Part shown: positions 19,080 to 28,379 of the stretch, one piece after another | Position numbering within the stretch: position 1 is the first letter of the stretch | Layout: the number at the start of each line of letters is the position of its first letter | Assembly (NCBI RefSeq): GCF_019977315.1 | Contig: NZ_AP024652.1 | Span: forward strand, 3,162,001-3,226,000 | Direction: 5' to 3' | Length of the DNA: 64,000 nt | From: Arthrobacter sp. StoSoilB22 | GTDB lineage: Bacteria; Actinomycetota; Actinomycetes; Actinomycetales; Micrococcaceae | Translations under genes and position numbers: made by a program | The notes under the pieces: generated by a model | What the model saw: only the letters and a program-made list of their open reading frames with translations | Told to the model about the DNA's origin: nothing | The model's database searches: none

Positions 19080-19481
19080 TTAGACGCGGCGGCGCTTCGG
19101 CGGGCGGCAACCGTTATGGGCGCTGGGGGTGACGTCCTGGATGGAGCCAACCTCGAGGCCAGCGGCCTGAAGCGAACGGATTGCGGTTTCGCGTCCGGAT
19201 CCCGGGCCCTTGACGAATACGTCAACCTTGCGCAGACCGTGCTCCTGAGCGCGCTTTGCAGCAGCTTCAGCAGCCATCTGGGCAGCGAACGGGGTGGACT
19301 TACGGGAGCCCTTGAAGCCAACCTCACCGGCGGAAGCCCATGAGATTACAGCACCGTTCGGGTCCGTGATGGACACGATGGTGTTGTTAAAGGTGCTCTT
19401 GATGTGCGCCTGGCCAAGCGCAATATTCTTCTTATCCTTGCGACGCGGCTTACGAACCGCTCCACGAGTCTTCGGGGGCAT
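19080..19481 (-). CDS. rpsK: 30S ribosomal protein S11 (uS11)
   Basis: Platform protein of the small subunit, 133 aa. It shows [38 protein letters not shown] and the C-terminal [11 protein letters not shown], all uS11 signatures. It lies 51 bp after rpsM and 149 bp before rpoA. Confidence 0.98.
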   Translation of the reverse strand: MPPKTRGAVRKPRRKDKKNIALGQAHIKSTFNNTIVSITDPNGAVISWASAGEVGFKGSRKSTPFAAQMAAEAAAKRAQEHGLRKVDVFVKGPGSGRETAIRSLQAAGLEVGSIQDVTPSAHNGCRPPKRRRV

Positions 19482-19532
19482 TGTTTCTCCTACAGAAAGT
19501 TATCGGGGGAAAACCGGATCAATCCCGAGGGA

Positions 19533-19910
19533 TTAACGTCCGGCCTTCTTCTTGCCGGCGACGGTGCGCTTGGGGCCCTTGCGGGTACGAGCGTTGGTCT
19601 TCGTACGCTGTCCGCGTACGGGCAGGCCCTTGCGGTGGCGCAGGCCTTCGTAGCTGCCGATCTCTACCTTGCGGCGGATGTCAGCGGCTACCTCGCGGCG
19701 AAGGTCACCCTCAACCTTGTAGTTGCCTTCAATGTAGTCACGCAGCTGGACCAGCTCGGCGTCAGTCAGGTCCTTGACGCGAACGTCAGCGCTGATGCCG
19801 GTGGCAGCCAGGGTTTCGTGTGCACGGGTCTTGCCCACGCCGTAGATGTAAGTAAGCGCAATTTCCAACCGCTTTTCGCGGGGAATGTCTACGCCAGCGA
19901 GACGAGCCAT
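19533..19910 (-). CDS. rpsM: 30S ribosomal protein S13 (uS13)
   Basis: Head protein of the small subunit, 125 aa. The start at 19910 gives [20 protein letters not shown], the conserved N-terminus; the frame extends upstream without similarity. [20 protein letters not shown] and the basic C-terminus AGKKKAGR are typical. It is preceded by a 196-bp gap after rpmJ, with small hairpins (for example TGGGCT/AGCCCA, 20055-20069), and followed 51 bp later by rpsK. Confidence 0.98.
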   Translation of the reverse strand: MARLAGVDIPREKRLEIALTYIYGVGKTRAHETLAATGISADVRVKDLTDAELVQLRDYIEGNYKVEGDLRREVAADIRRKVEIGSYEGLRHRKGLPVRGQRTKTNARTRKGPKRTVAGKKKAGR

Positions 19911-20106
19911 AGTGGCAGTACTCCTTGAATAAACCGGAGGTCGTAGGCAGTACACCCACACGTTCAGTGTGGCCCCAGCCTCCGACCGGGGGTTCGCTGA
20001 CCAGGCTCTGTAATGCAGTCCTGGCACAGCTTGTGCTGCCTTTATTTACTTGCGTGGGCTAGCAGCCCAGGTTTGTCCTTGCGGACGCAGATTCCCGTGA
20101 GGGGAA

Positions 20107-20220
20107 TTAGCCCTGGCGCTGCTTGTGGCGCGGGTTCTCGCAGATCACCATGACCCGGCCGTTACGGCGGATCACTTTGCACTTGTCGCAGATCTGCTTG
20201 ACGCTCGGCTTGACCTTCAT
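20107..20220 (-). CDS. rpmJ: 50S ribosomal protein L36 (bL36)
   Basis: A 37-aa protein beginning [19 protein letters not shown] and ending PRHKQRQG. It is the zinc-binding form, with the Cys/Cys/Cys/His pattern CDKC...C...H. It lies in the usual order infA-rpmJ-rpsM, 72 bp after infA. Found by reading the gap, as it is below usual ORF length cut-offs. Confidence 0.97.
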   Translation of the reverse strand: MKVKPSVKQICDKCKVIRRNGRVMVICENPRHKQRQG

Positions 20221-20292
20221 GGCGTTCCTTTGCGTGTTTTGCAGTTGATCTGCTGGAGCGGCTTAGGCACTATTGCCTTGCCGCCCAGCAAT

Positions 20293-20514
20293 TTACTTGT
20301 AGCGGTAGACGATACGACCACGTGTGAGGTCGTATGGGCTCAGCTCAACCACTACCCGGTCCTCGGGGAGGATTCGAATGTAGTGCTGTCGCATCTTCCC
20401 AGAGATGTGTGCGAGAACGACGTGCTTATTGGTGAGCTCAACACGAAACATCGCATTGGGCAGCGCCTCAGTCACAACGCCCTCGATCTCAATGACCCCG
20501 TCCTTCTTGGCCAT
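20293..20514 (-). CDS. infA: Translation initiation factor IF-1
   Basis: Small OB-fold factor that occupies the A site during initiation. The 73-aa product [20 protein letters not shown] with [19 protein letters not shown] is a textbook IF-1. It heads the infA-rpmJ-rpsM-rpsK-rpoA-rplQ operon; a candidate promoter lies at 20648-20676. Confidence 0.98.
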   Translation of the reverse strand: MAKKDGVIEIEGVVTEALPNAMFRVELTNKHVVLAHISGKMRQHYIRILPEDRVVVELSPYDLTRGRIVYRYK

Positions 20515-20647
20515 ATCCTCCGCTAACTGTTGTTTGCCGCCGTCCTTCAGTTAGGCACCGAAGATCCAGCGGACGTTTTTTGTTTGCTTGGCTCTCTTGG
20601 AACCACGACACTAAAAAGGGCGTGGCTGCACAGACAACCAACAAATA

Positions 20648-20676
20648 ACTCTACGCCAATGAAGCCGGAAAGTTAA
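20648..20676 (-). promoter_or_regulatory. Candidate promoter for infA operon
   Basis: On minus: TTAACT, 17-bp spacer, TAGAGT, about 135 bp before the infA start. TTGACG further upstream may be an extra -35 element. Picked by eye from consensus only. Confidence 0.45.
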
Positions 20677-20709
20677 ATCCGTCAATGGTAGCGCACCTGT
20701 CTCCAGTCG

Positions 20710-21690
20710 TCACTCCCCCGCTGGCCGATAGGCCGGGAAGTCGCCCGCCGCCGTCGAGACGGCTTGCGCTGCAAGGACACCATCCAGAATGGCTAGTCGA
20801 ACGGCTTCCGCCGCCGCACTTTGGAGTGTTATCAAGGACGCCTGCCGCGCCTGTTCAGTACTGCGGTCAAGCACGACGGCGCCGGTCGCCACAGCGAACA
20901 CGGTATCGCCGTCCGCGAGGGTATGGGACGGATCCAAAGCACGCGCAAGCCCGGCATGCCCGGAAGAAGCAGTCCGCTTGCACTCGGCAACATCCAAGAC
21001 AGCATTTGTGGCGATCACCACGAGCGTGGTGTTGAGTCCCTGCGGTGGAGCCGGTGGGCCTGCGACCCTCTGCGCGCTCGGTCGCTCCTCCCTTAGACGC
21101 GCGCTGCCGGGTCCCAGCCCCACCGGCGATCCCAGGGCGTTGACTATTGCGATGGCCCCCACTACCACGCCGTCGTCGAGTTCGATCGAGGACGTCCCCA
21201 CGCCGCCTTTGTACTGGCCGCGGGCAATAACGGCGCCAGTCCCGGCACCAACGTTTCCGCGCTCGACGGCGGCATGGTCGCCTGAGGCGAAGGCTGCGGC
21301 GGCTGCCTGGTAGCCCATGTCGGCATCAGGTCGGGCTTTAACATGGCCGCCCCTACCAAGGTCGAAGATGGCGGCCGCCGGCACAATGGGCACCACGGTC
21401 CCGGGAACAGCGAAACCCCGCCCCTGTTCTTCACACCACAACTGAGCACCCGTCGCCGAGACCAACCCGAACGCACTGCCCCCGGTCAACACCACAGCGT
21501 CCACAGTGGAAACCAACGTGGTGGGATCCAGCGCATCGGTATCATGCGTCCCGGGCCCCCCACCGCGCACGTCCACAGACCCCACGGTCCCCGGCGGAGG
21601 AAGCACCACAGTAACCCCGGACAACCACCCCTCCCCCACCCTCTGCACATGCCCAACCCGTATGCCGGCAACATCGGTGATCGAATTCAT
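20710..21690 (-). CDS. P1-family (DmpA-like) peptidase
   Basis: Predicted self-processing aminopeptidase/amidohydrolase of the DmpA/S58 superfamily. The start is set at ATG 21690 (MNSITDVAGIRVGHVQRV), which gives the family N-terminus; the frame is open up to 21759. Length is 326 aa. LTGGSAFGL and ERGNVGAGTGA are typical of the fold, and GLN-TTLVVIATNA at about 218-230 is the expected autocleavage site, with Thr221 as the nucleophile of the beta chain. Substrate is unknown; relatives act on D-aminoacyl amides or beta-peptides. It lies 195 bp upstream of infA on the same strand and is divergent from the ABC transporter. Confidence 0.85.
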   Translation of the reverse strand: MNSITDVAGIRVGHVQRVGEGWLSGVTVVLPPPGTVGSVDVRGGGPGTHDTDALDPTTLVSTVDAVVLTGGSAFGLVSATGAQLWCEEQGRGFAVPGTVVPIVPAAAIFDLGRGGHVKARPDADMGYQAAAAAFASGDHAAVERGNVGAGTGAVIARGQYKGGVGTSSIELDDGVVVGAIAIVNALGSPVGLGPGSARLREERPSAQRVAGPPAPPQGLNTTLVVIATNAVLDVAECKRTASSGHAGLARALDPSHTLADGDTVFAVATGAVVLDRSTEQARQASLITLQSAAAEAVRLAILDGVLAAQAVSTAAGDFPAYRPAGE

Positions 21691-21932
21691 GGCTCCATTC
21701 TCCACTGGTGAGCCAACTGGCGGCCCAAGGCGCGGCAACAAGTGGGAGCCGGGCCTCAAATACGAACAGGCGAGTAACGCTGAGTAAACGGGTTAGGAAG
21801 TGTAAGCCAACTATCGCTGCGGCTCCCCATTTTGGTCCGAACGGAGTCTGTAGGTGTGGTGAGCTAGGCCTGTCTTCGCCGCCCCGGTCCGGGAGCTGGC
21901 GCCCCACATTAGCCCGAAACCGTTAGTGACTC

Positions 21933-22919
21933 ATGACTACCCGACAGATTCACAGCAGCAGTGCTGCGCCTGCAGACAAGCCGGCCGAGCCTCCGGTTCC
22001 GCCCCTCACAGCAGCCAAGCCCAGACAGGTTAGGAAGCGCTGGTCCGGCCGAGACCGCCGGGATTTCCTGGTGTTCCTGGCCATGGCCTTGCCGAACTTG
22101 GTGTTGATCGGCACGTTCACTTATTGGCCGCTGATCAACAACATCTACTACTCCACGTTGGATTGGACCCTCGGCTCGGCCTCGGCCACGGTGGTGGGCT
22201 TACAGAACTACGTCACGTTTTTCACCGGTGAGGACGCGTCAAAGGTCCTTGGGACTACAGCGATTTTCACGCTGGTGACGGTTGGCGGTTCGATGGTCCT
22301 TGGACTGTTGGTTGCCTTGGCTTTGAACTCCAAGGTCCGCGGCACCACGTTCGCCCGTTCTGCCGTGTTCGCGCCTTATGTACTGTCCGGTGTGGGTGTC
22401 GGCCTGGTGTGGCTGTTCATTTTCGATCCCGGCTACGGCGTACTTGCTTGGCTCCTCCGGGGCCTGGGACAGCAGAGTCCACAGTGGATCAACGATCCCC
22501 AGCTGTCCTTGGTGATGGTGATCATTGTGTACGTCTGGAAGAACCTGGGCTACTGCGCCGTGGTCTACTTGGCCGGCCTGCAGTCCCTTCCACGCGACGT
22601 CATGGAAGCTGCGGCACTGGATGGAGCCAATGGCGCACGCCGGTTCCTCAATATTTCCTTGCCGCTGCTGTCCCCCACCACGTTCTTCCTGTTGATTACC
22701 ACCATGCTCAGCTCGTTGCAGGCGTTCGACCTCATCCGCATCATGACGCCGCTGGGCAATGGCACCAGCACACTGATCTACGAGGCATACCTGCAGGCGT
22801 TCGGGGCCTACAACAGGGCAGGCTATTCGGCCGCGATATCGGTGATTCTTTTCGCCATCCTGCTGATCATTACTGTTCTTCAACTGCGGTTCGTTGAGCG
22901 AAAGGTCCACTATTCATGA
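21933..22919 (+). CDS. Sugar-type ABC transporter permease (UgpA/MalF-like)
   Basis: Membrane subunit of a carbohydrate uptake type-1 importer. The 328-aa protein has a ~50-aa basic cytoplasmic N-terminus and six predicted spans. The EAA loop EAAALDGANGARRFLNISLP that docks the ATPase is clear. It overlaps the second permease by ATGA (22916-22919). The ribosome binding site is weak. The 173-bp region upstream, shared with the P1 peptidase, showed no clear operator. Confidence 0.9.
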   Translation: MTTRQIHSSSAAPADKPAEPPVPPLTAAKPRQVRKRWSGRDRRDFLVFLAMALPNLVLIGTFTYWPLINNIYYSTLDWTLGSASATVVGLQNYVTFFTGEDASKVLGTTAIFTLVTVGGSMVLGLLVALALNSKVRGTTFARSAVFAPYVLSGVGVGLVWLFIFDPGYGVLAWLLRGLGQQSPQWINDPQLSLVMVIIVYVWKNLGYCAVVYLAGLQSLPRDVMEAAALDGANGARRFLNISLPLLSPTTFFLLITTMLSSLQAFDLIRIMTPLGNGTSTLIYEAYLQAFGAYNRAGYSAAISVILFAILLIITVLQLRFVERKVHYS

Positions 22920-23836
22920 GCGCGCCTTCACCCGCCGTCGTCGTTGATTCCTTACAGGAGAGCATGCAGGAGAAGGCGCCGCATGAGCCGCCGCGACCAT
23001 TCTCCAAAGCCAACCTCATCCGGACCATGGCAACCGGATACGTGCCCCTGATCATCGCCACGCTGGTGGTGTTCCTGCCGCTGATGTGGATGTTGCTGAG
23101 CTCGTTCAAGCAACCGGGCGAGATCGTTACCACGGACCTCAGAATCCTTCCGGAGTCTGTGAACCTGGAGAACTACGCCACGGCGATGACTACGGTTCCG
23201 TTCGCGCAGTTCTTCGCCAACAGCCTCATCGTCACCGTGGTTGGCGCGTCCATCAAGGTCATCCTGGCCATTCTGACGGCTTACGCGCTGGTGTTCGTTC
23301 GTTTCCCGTTCAAGAACGTAATCTTCGTGCTGATTCTGGTGGCACTCATGGTGCCCGCGCAGGTGTCCATCCTGCCCAATTACATCCTCATAGCGGGCAT
23401 GGGCGGCAAGAACACCCTGTGGGGCATCATCCTTCCGGGCCTGGGGACGGCATTTGGCACGTTCCTGCTGCGCCAACACTTCCTGACGTTACCGCCGTCG
23501 ATTCTCGAAGCAGCTGAAATCGACGGTGCGGGCCATTGGCGGCGGTTGTGGCAGATCATCGTCCCGGTGTCGGTTCCATCTATTGCGACGGTGGCTTTGG
23601 TGACCGTGGTCAGTGAATGGAACGACTACATCTGGCCCCTCATCATCACGGACCGTCCCGAAACCATGACATTGCCAGTGGGGCTGACGTTGCTGCAGAA
23701 CTCGGAGGGCAACGGCGCCGGATGGGGAATTCTCATGGCGGGAGCCGTTTTGGTGATCGTTCCCATCTTGCTGGTATTCGCAGCGCTCCAGCGATACATC
23801 GTTGCCGGGCTGACCCAAGGCAGTGTCACCGGCTGA
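22916..23836 (+). CDS. Sugar-type ABC transporter permease (UgpE/MalG-like)
   Basis: Second membrane subunit of the importer, 306 aa. After a ~35-aa cytoplasmic stretch it has six spans and the EAA motif EAAEIDGAGHWRRLWQIIVP. QVSILPNYILIAGMGGKNTLWG is typical of the MalG-type partner. It is translationally coupled to the first permease, and the binding-protein gene follows after 52 bp. Confidence 0.9.
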   Translation: MSAPSPAVVVDSLQESMQEKAPHEPPRPFSKANLIRTMATGYVPLIIATLVVFLPLMWMLLSSFKQPGEIVTTDLRILPESVNLENYATAMTTVPFAQFFANSLIVTVVGASIKVILAILTAYALVFVRFPFKNVIFVLILVALMVPAQVSILPNYILIAGMGGKNTLWGIILPGLGTAFGTFLLRQHFLTLPPSILEAAEIDGAGHWRRLWQIIVPVSVPSIATVALVTVVSEWNDYIWPLIITDRPETMTLPVGLTLLQNSEGNGAGWGILMAGAVLVIVPILLVFAALQRYIVAGLTQGSVTG

Positions 23837-23888
23837 TTTTCTCCAACCGCACCATTCGCATCGAAGTAAATTATTGAGAGGAAGCACC

Positions 23889-25235
23889 ATGCGCACCAAC
23901 CTTGACCGCCGACATTTCCTGGGCCTAGCAGGCCTCGGCGCCGGAGCTGCGGCCCTTGCCGCATGCGGCGGACCGTCGACGGCGGGCACGGCAGACGCCG
24001 TCGACACCGCAATGATCGACTTCAGTGGCGTAAAGCCCGCCGCCTCCATCGATTTCTGGACCAACCACCCCGGCAAGTCGCAGGACGTGGAAAAGGCGAT
24101 CATTGAAAAGTTCCACGCCAAGTACCCGGACATCAAGGTGAACCTGGTGACAGCGGGCGCCAACTACGAAGAAATAGCCCAGAAGTTCCAGACGTCCCAG
24201 GCAGCCAAGACAGGCCTTCCCGGGTTGGTGGTCCTCTCGGATGTGTGGTGGTTCCGCTACTTCTCCAACGGCAGCATCATTCCCATCGATGGCTTGGTGA
24301 AGCAGCTGGACATCAAGATGGACGACTTCCAAAAGTCGCTGGTGGACGACTACAAATACGACGACAAGCAGTGGGCGCTCCCCTACGGCCGCTCCACGCC
24401 CTTGTTCTACTACAACAAGGACCACTTCAAGGCAGCGGGGCTTCCGGATCGGGCCCCGGCCACGTGGCAGGAGTTTGCCGAGTGGGCGCCCAAGCTCAAG
24501 GCCACATCAGGTGCGCAGTACGCCTACATCTACCCGGCCCTGGCTGGCTACGCGGGCTGGACGTTGCAGAACAACCTGTGGGGCTGGGGCGGAAGCTGGT
24601 CAAAGGACTGGGACATCACCTGCGATTCTCCCCAGTCCGTGGCTGCACTGCAGTGGGCGCAGGACACCATCTACAAGGACGGTTGGGCCGGGGTCTCGTC
24701 CAAGGAAGCAGCCGATGATTTCGCCGCAGGTATCACCTCGTCCACCATTTCCTCTACCGGCTCATTGCTCGGCGTCCTGAAAGCAGCCAAGTTCAACGTG
24801 GGCGTCGGGTTCCTTCCCGGCGGCCCGGAGGCACCCAGCGGCGTATGCCCCACCGGCGGCGCTGGGCTGGGCATCCCGAGCGGCATCAGCAAGGAAGAGC
24901 AGCTTGCCGCCGCGACGTTCCTGAAGTTCATGACCGAGCCGGAGAACACTGCGGCGTTCTCGGCCGCCACCGGTTACATGCCTACCAGGCTCTCAGCTGA
25001 CATGTCCGCGGTCCTGGCAGCAACACCGCAAATCAAGACCGCCATGGACCAGCTTGCAGCCACCAAGGTCCAAGACAATGCCCGCGTGTTCCTGCCGGGA
25101 GCGGACCAGGAGATGGCCAAGGCTGCGGCCAAGATCCTGACGCAGCAGGGCGATGTCCAGGCAACCATGACCGAGCTGAAGAAGACACTCGAGGGTATCT
25201 ACACTAAGGACGTGAAGCCCAAGCTGAAGGCGTAA
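23889..25235 (+). CDS. Extracellular solute-binding lipoprotein (UgpB-like)
   Basis: Substrate-binding component of the importer. The ATG at 23889 follows GAGAGGAAG. The 448-aa product has a twin-Arg export signal (DRRHFLGLAGLGAG) and a lipobox LAAC, so it is a membrane-anchored lipoprotein. The mature part is a family-1 extracellular solute-binding fold, with IDFWTNHPGKSQDVEKAIIE and PYGRSTPLFYYNKDHFKAAG. Similar proteins bind glycerol-3-phosphate, its diesters, or oligosaccharides; the ligand cannot be told from sequence. No ATP-binding subunit follows: a terminator closes the operon. Confidence 0.88.
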   Translation: MRTNLDRRHFLGLAGLGAGAAALAACGGPSTAGTADAVDTAMIDFSGVKPAASIDFWTNHPGKSQDVEKAIIEKFHAKYPDIKVNLVTAGANYEEIAQKFQTSQAAKTGLPGLVVLSDVWWFRYFSNGSIIPIDGLVKQLDIKMDDFQKSLVDDYKYDDKQWALPYGRSTPLFYYNKDHFKAAGLPDRAPATWQEFAEWAPKLKATSGAQYAYIYPALAGYAGWTLQNNLWGWGGSWSKDWDITCDSPQSVAALQWAQDTIYKDGWAGVSSKEAADDFAAGITSSTISSTGSLLGVLKAAKFNVGVGFLPGGPEAPSGVCPTGGAGLGIPSGISKEEQLAAATFLKFMTEPENTAAFSAATGYMPTRLSADMSAVLAATPQIKTAMDQLAATKVQDNARVFLPGADQEMAKAAAKILTQQGDVQATMTELKKTLEGIYTKDVKPKLKA

Positions 25236-25253
25236 CTGCTTTTCATCACTGCG

Positions 25254-25290
25254 AAAAGAGCTGGGCTACTGACGTAGCCCAGCTCTTTTT
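25254..25290 (+). terminator. Terminator of the ABC transporter operon
   Basis: AAAGAGCTGGGCTA and TAGCCCAGCTCTTTTTT form a perfect stem ending in a T-run on plus. The A-rich other side may also serve convergent map. Confidence 0.9.
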
Positions 25291-25297
25291 TGCGGTG

Positions 25298-26125
25298 TTA
25301 CGGGATGGGGACGGGCACCACGCCGAGTGGCGCCAACTGCTCGGCTCCCCCATCCGGGGCCGAAAGAACCCAGATGCCTTTTTCATGCACAGCCACGGAA
25401 TGCTCCCACTGGCAGGAACGCTTGCCGTCCGTGGTGACCACGGTCCAGTCGTCGTCGAGGGTCGCGGTCTCGATGTCACCACGAACCAGCATGGGTTCGA
25501 TGGCCAGGCACAGGCCGGGCCGGATCTTGGGGCCGCGGTGGCCGGTCCGATAATTCAAAACGTCCGGGGCCATGTGCATTTCCGAGCCGATGCCGTGGCC
25601 CACATAGTCCTCCAGGATGCCCAAGGGCTTGCCCGGGACGGACGATACGTAATCATCAATTGCGTTTCCGATGTCCCCGACAAACTTGCCTGTGGCCAAG
25701 GCTGCGATACCGCGCCACATAGCTGCCTCGGTGACATCAGAGAGTCTCTGGTCTTCAGGATCTGCGTTACCGACGATCACCGTCCTGGCGGAGTCGGAAT
25801 GCCAACCGTCAACTATGCATCCGCCGTCAATGGAGATGATGTCGCCGTCGTTGAGCACCTTGCCGCCAGGGATTCCATGGACCACTTCTTCATTGACAGA
25901 GGTGCAAATGGTGGCCGGAAAGCCGTGATACCCGAGGAAGTTCGACTTTGCGCCGGCATCGTTGAGGACCGCGGCGAAGACGTCGTCCAGGTCCTTGGTG
26001 ATGACCCCCGGCTTGGCCGCCGCAACGGCAGCATCCAGTGCCCGGCTCAGGACGAGACCGGCCTGGTGCATGGTGCGCATCTGCTCGTTGGTTTTGTATT
26101 CAATGCGGGGCTGACCGAACGCCAT
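25298..26125 (-). CDS. map: Methionine aminopeptidase, type I
   Basis: Removes the initiator Met from nascent proteins. The 275-aa protein has all five metal ligands of the M24A family: Asp100 (SIDGG), Asp111 (WHSDSART), His177 (GHGIG), Glu210 (AIEPM) and Glu241 (WEHS), plus the active-site His84 (VVHGIPG). It lies downstream of adk as in most bacteria, but a terminator at 26233-26271 separates the two, so it may have its own promoter in the 100 bp before its start. Confidence 0.97.
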   Translation of the reverse strand: MAFGQPRIEYKTNEQMRTMHQAGLVLSRALDAAVAAAKPGVITKDLDDVFAAVLNDAGAKSNFLGYHGFPATICTSVNEEVVHGIPGGKVLNDGDIISIDGGCIVDGWHSDSARTVIVGNADPEDQRLSDVTEAAMWRGIAALATGKFVGDIGNAIDDYVSSVPGKPLGILEDYVGHGIGSEMHMAPDVLNYRTGHRGPKIRPGLCLAIEPMLVRGDIETATLDDDWTVVTTDGKRSCQWEHSVAVHEKGIWVLSAPDGGAEQLAPLGVVPVPIP

Positions 26126-26232
26126 GATCTCCTCTGGAAGGTTTGCTGTAGAGGCCGATCAGGCCCCATGCTTCAACCATTTTCCCGTACCGGGGTGCGT
26201 GGCCGAAATTGGAATGCAGGGTGAAAAGAAAA

Positions 26233-26271
26233 GAGGGTGTGTCCCGCACGCACTGTACGGGACACACCCTC
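26233..26271 (-). terminator. Terminator between adk and map
   Basis: GAGGGTGTGTCCCG and CGGGACACACCCTC form a perfect 14-bp stem; on minus it runs into TTTTCTTTTC. It ends the secY-adk transcript. Confidence 0.9.
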
Positions 26272-26308
26272 ACTCCACCACCGTTTTACCGGCTTCGTGG
26301 AGAACACA

Positions 26309-26887
26309 CTAAACGGTCTTGGCCGCCTCGATCGCTGTCAGCACGCGGTCGGTAACTTCATCGATACCACCGATGCCATCTACCTGCGTGAGGATGCCAC
26401 GCTCGGCGTACTTAGCCACAACTGCCTCGGTCTGCTCATGGTAGAGATCCAGGCGGTGACGGATTACGGCTTCGTTGTCGTCCGAGCGGCCCGTTTCCTT
26501 GGCACGGCCAAGAAGACGGGTCACCAGTTCTTCGTCGTCAGCGGTCAGCTGGAGCACGACGTCGAGCTCCTGCTCACCCTCAGCGAGGATCTGGTCTAGG
26601 TAGTCCACCTGCGCTGTGGTGCGCGGGTATCCGTCCAGCAGGAAACCGTTCTCCACATCGCTTTGGCTCAGGCGATCGCGAACCATGTCGTTCGTGACGC
26701 TGTCCGGAACAAAGTCGCCGGCGTCCATGTACTTCTTGGCTTCGATGCCCAAAGGGGTCTCGCCCTTGACGTTGGCACGGAAGATGTCGCCGGTGGAGAT
26801 GGCGACTACGCCGAGGCGCTCCGAAATTCGCTCAGCCTGCGTACCCTTACCCGAACCGGGAGGTCCAATGATCAGCATTCTCGTCAT
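26309..26887 (-). CDS. adk: Adenylate kinase
   Basis: Balances ATP, ADP and AMP. The 192-aa product is the short, zinc-free form with a reduced lid, as usual in actinobacteria. The P-loop GPPGSGKGTQ lies at residues 8-17, the AMP site includes STGDIFRANV, and LDGYPRTTAQVDYL is the signature motif. Its ATG overlaps the secY stop (ATGA). Confidence 0.98.
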   Translation of the reverse strand: MTRMLIIGPPGSGKGTQAERISERLGVVAISTGDIFRANVKGETPLGIEAKKYMDAGDFVPDSVTNDMVRDRLSQSDVENGFLLDGYPRTTAQVDYLDQILAEGEQELDVVLQLTADDEELVTRLLGRAKETGRSDDNEAVIRHRLDLYHEQTEAVVAKYAERGILTQVDGIGGIDEVTDRVLTAIEAAKTV

Positions 26888-28194
26888 CGCAAAAGCCCTT
26901 CGTAGTGACGTTGTTGTAGCTGCGCATCAATCTGCTTGACGGTCTCCAGGCCAACACCCACCATGATCAGAATTGACGTGCCACCGAACGGGAAGTTCTG
27001 GTTGGCGTTGATCAGGACGAGCGCAACCAGCGGAATCAACGCCACGAAGCCCAGGTAAAGGGCTCCAGGCAAGGTGATCCTGGAAAGCACGTACTGCAGG
27101 TAGTCCGCGGTCGGTTTACCCGCCCGGATGCCCGGAATAAACCCGCCGTACTTCTTCATGTTGTCCGACACTTCTTCAGGGTTGAAGGTGATGGCAACGT
27201 AGAAGTAGGTGAAGAACACAATCATGGCGAAATACAGTGCCATGTAGATGGGGTGGTCGCCACGGGTGAGGTTGTTATTGATCCACTCAACCCACGGGGC
27301 CATCTGCTCCCCCGGCGCGGGCTGGTTGAACTGCGAAATCAGCCCGGGCAGGTACAGCATGGAGGAAGCGAAGATGACAGGCACGACGCCGGCCATGTTC
27401 ACTTTGATGGGAATGTAGGTGCTGGTGCCGCCCACGGTGCGGCGTCCGATCATGCGCTTGGCGTATTGAACGGGAACGCGGCGCTGGGACTGCTCCACGA
27501 AGACCACCAGGGCCACCGTGAGCAGGCCTACAGCCAGCACGGTGAAGAACGTTCCCGGGCCCTTGGATTCCCAGATGGAGCCCAGCGAGCCGGGGAAGCT
27601 TGCAGCGATAGAGGTGAAGATCAGCAACGACATACCGTTACCCACACCCTTTTCCGTGACCAACTCGCCCATCCACATGATGAGGCCGGTGCCGGCCGTC
27701 AACGTGATGATGATCAGGATGGTGGTCATGATGCTCTCATCAGGAATGATGGGCAGGTTACACCCTGGGAGCAACTGGCCGGATCGAGCCAGCGAAACCA
27801 ACGTAGTGGCGTTCAGCAGGCCCAATGCGATGGTGAGGTACCGGGTGTACTGCGTCAACTTTGACTGACCGGAGGCGCCCTCTTCGTAAAGCTGCTGGAA
27901 CCGGGGAATGACCACCCGGAGCAACTGCACGATGATGCTCGCCGTGATGTAGGGCATGATGCCCAAGGCAAACACTGAAACCTGCAGCAACGCGCCGCCG
28001 CTGAACAAGTTCACCAGCTGGTAGATGCCCTGCGAGGTGTCACCGGTGTTCAAGCATTGCTGGACATTCTGGTAGTTCACACCAGGCGAGGGGATGAAAG
28101 CTCCCAAGCGGAAGATTGTGATGATTCCCAGCGTGAACAACAACTTGCGTCGCAAATCAGGCGTCCGAAACGCCCGGCCGAATGCGCTTAGCAA
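26884..28194 (-). CDS. secY: Preprotein translocase subunit SecY
   Basis: Forms the protein-conducting channel. The 436-aa protein has ten predicted spans. SPGVNYQNVQQCL marks the first periplasmic region, and the C-terminal cytoplasmic loops contain KKYGGFIPGIRAGKPTADYL, a strong SecY signature. A terminator after rplO (28310-28347) and a 185-bp gap upstream suggest that secY-adk has its own promoter. Confidence 0.98.
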   Translation of the reverse strand: MLSAFGRAFRTPDLRRKLLFTLGIITIFRLGAFIPSPGVNYQNVQQCLNTGDTSQGIYQLVNLFSGGALLQVSVFALGIMPYITASIIVQLLRVVIPRFQQLYEEGASGQSKLTQYTRYLTIALGLLNATTLVSLARSGQLLPGCNLPIIPDESIMTTILIIITLTAGTGLIMWMGELVTEKGVGNGMSLLIFTSIAASFPGSLGSIWESKGPGTFFTVLAVGLLTVALVVFVEQSQRRVPVQYAKRMIGRRTVGGTSTYIPIKVNMAGVVPVIFASSMLYLPGLISQFNQPAPGEQMAPWVEWINNNLTRGDHPIYMALYFAMIVFFTYFYVAITFNPEEVSDNMKKYGGFIPGIRAGKPTADYLQYVLSRITLPGALYLGFVALIPLVALVLINANQNFPFGGTSILIMVGVGLETVKQIDAQLQQRHYEGLLR

Positions 28195-28309
28195 GCGTCC
28201 TCCTGAGTAGAAAGTACAAGGATGTGGATGGGATCAATGAAACCCAACAACCGAGTCTAACCGCTTGGGACGCCGTCGGAATAATCGAGAGTCCACAACC
28301 ACGCAAAAA

Positions 28310-28347
28310 ATCCCGGTATACAGGGCCGAAGCCCCGCATACCGGGAT
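28310..28347 (-). terminator. Terminator between rplO and secY
   Basis: ATCCCGGTAT and ATACCGGGAT pair across GGGCC/GCCCC; on minus a TTTTTT run follows. It divides the spc ribosomal genes from secY-adk. Confidence 0.85.
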
Positions 28348-28379
28348 CCTTTTACAACGGGCATTTGCCCAACTGGCTC

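Noticed and set aside
21542-21907. Minus-strand frame of 121 codons upstream of the P1 peptidase
   Set aside because: Overlaps the peptidase gene start in another frame and has no similarity or ribosome binding site.
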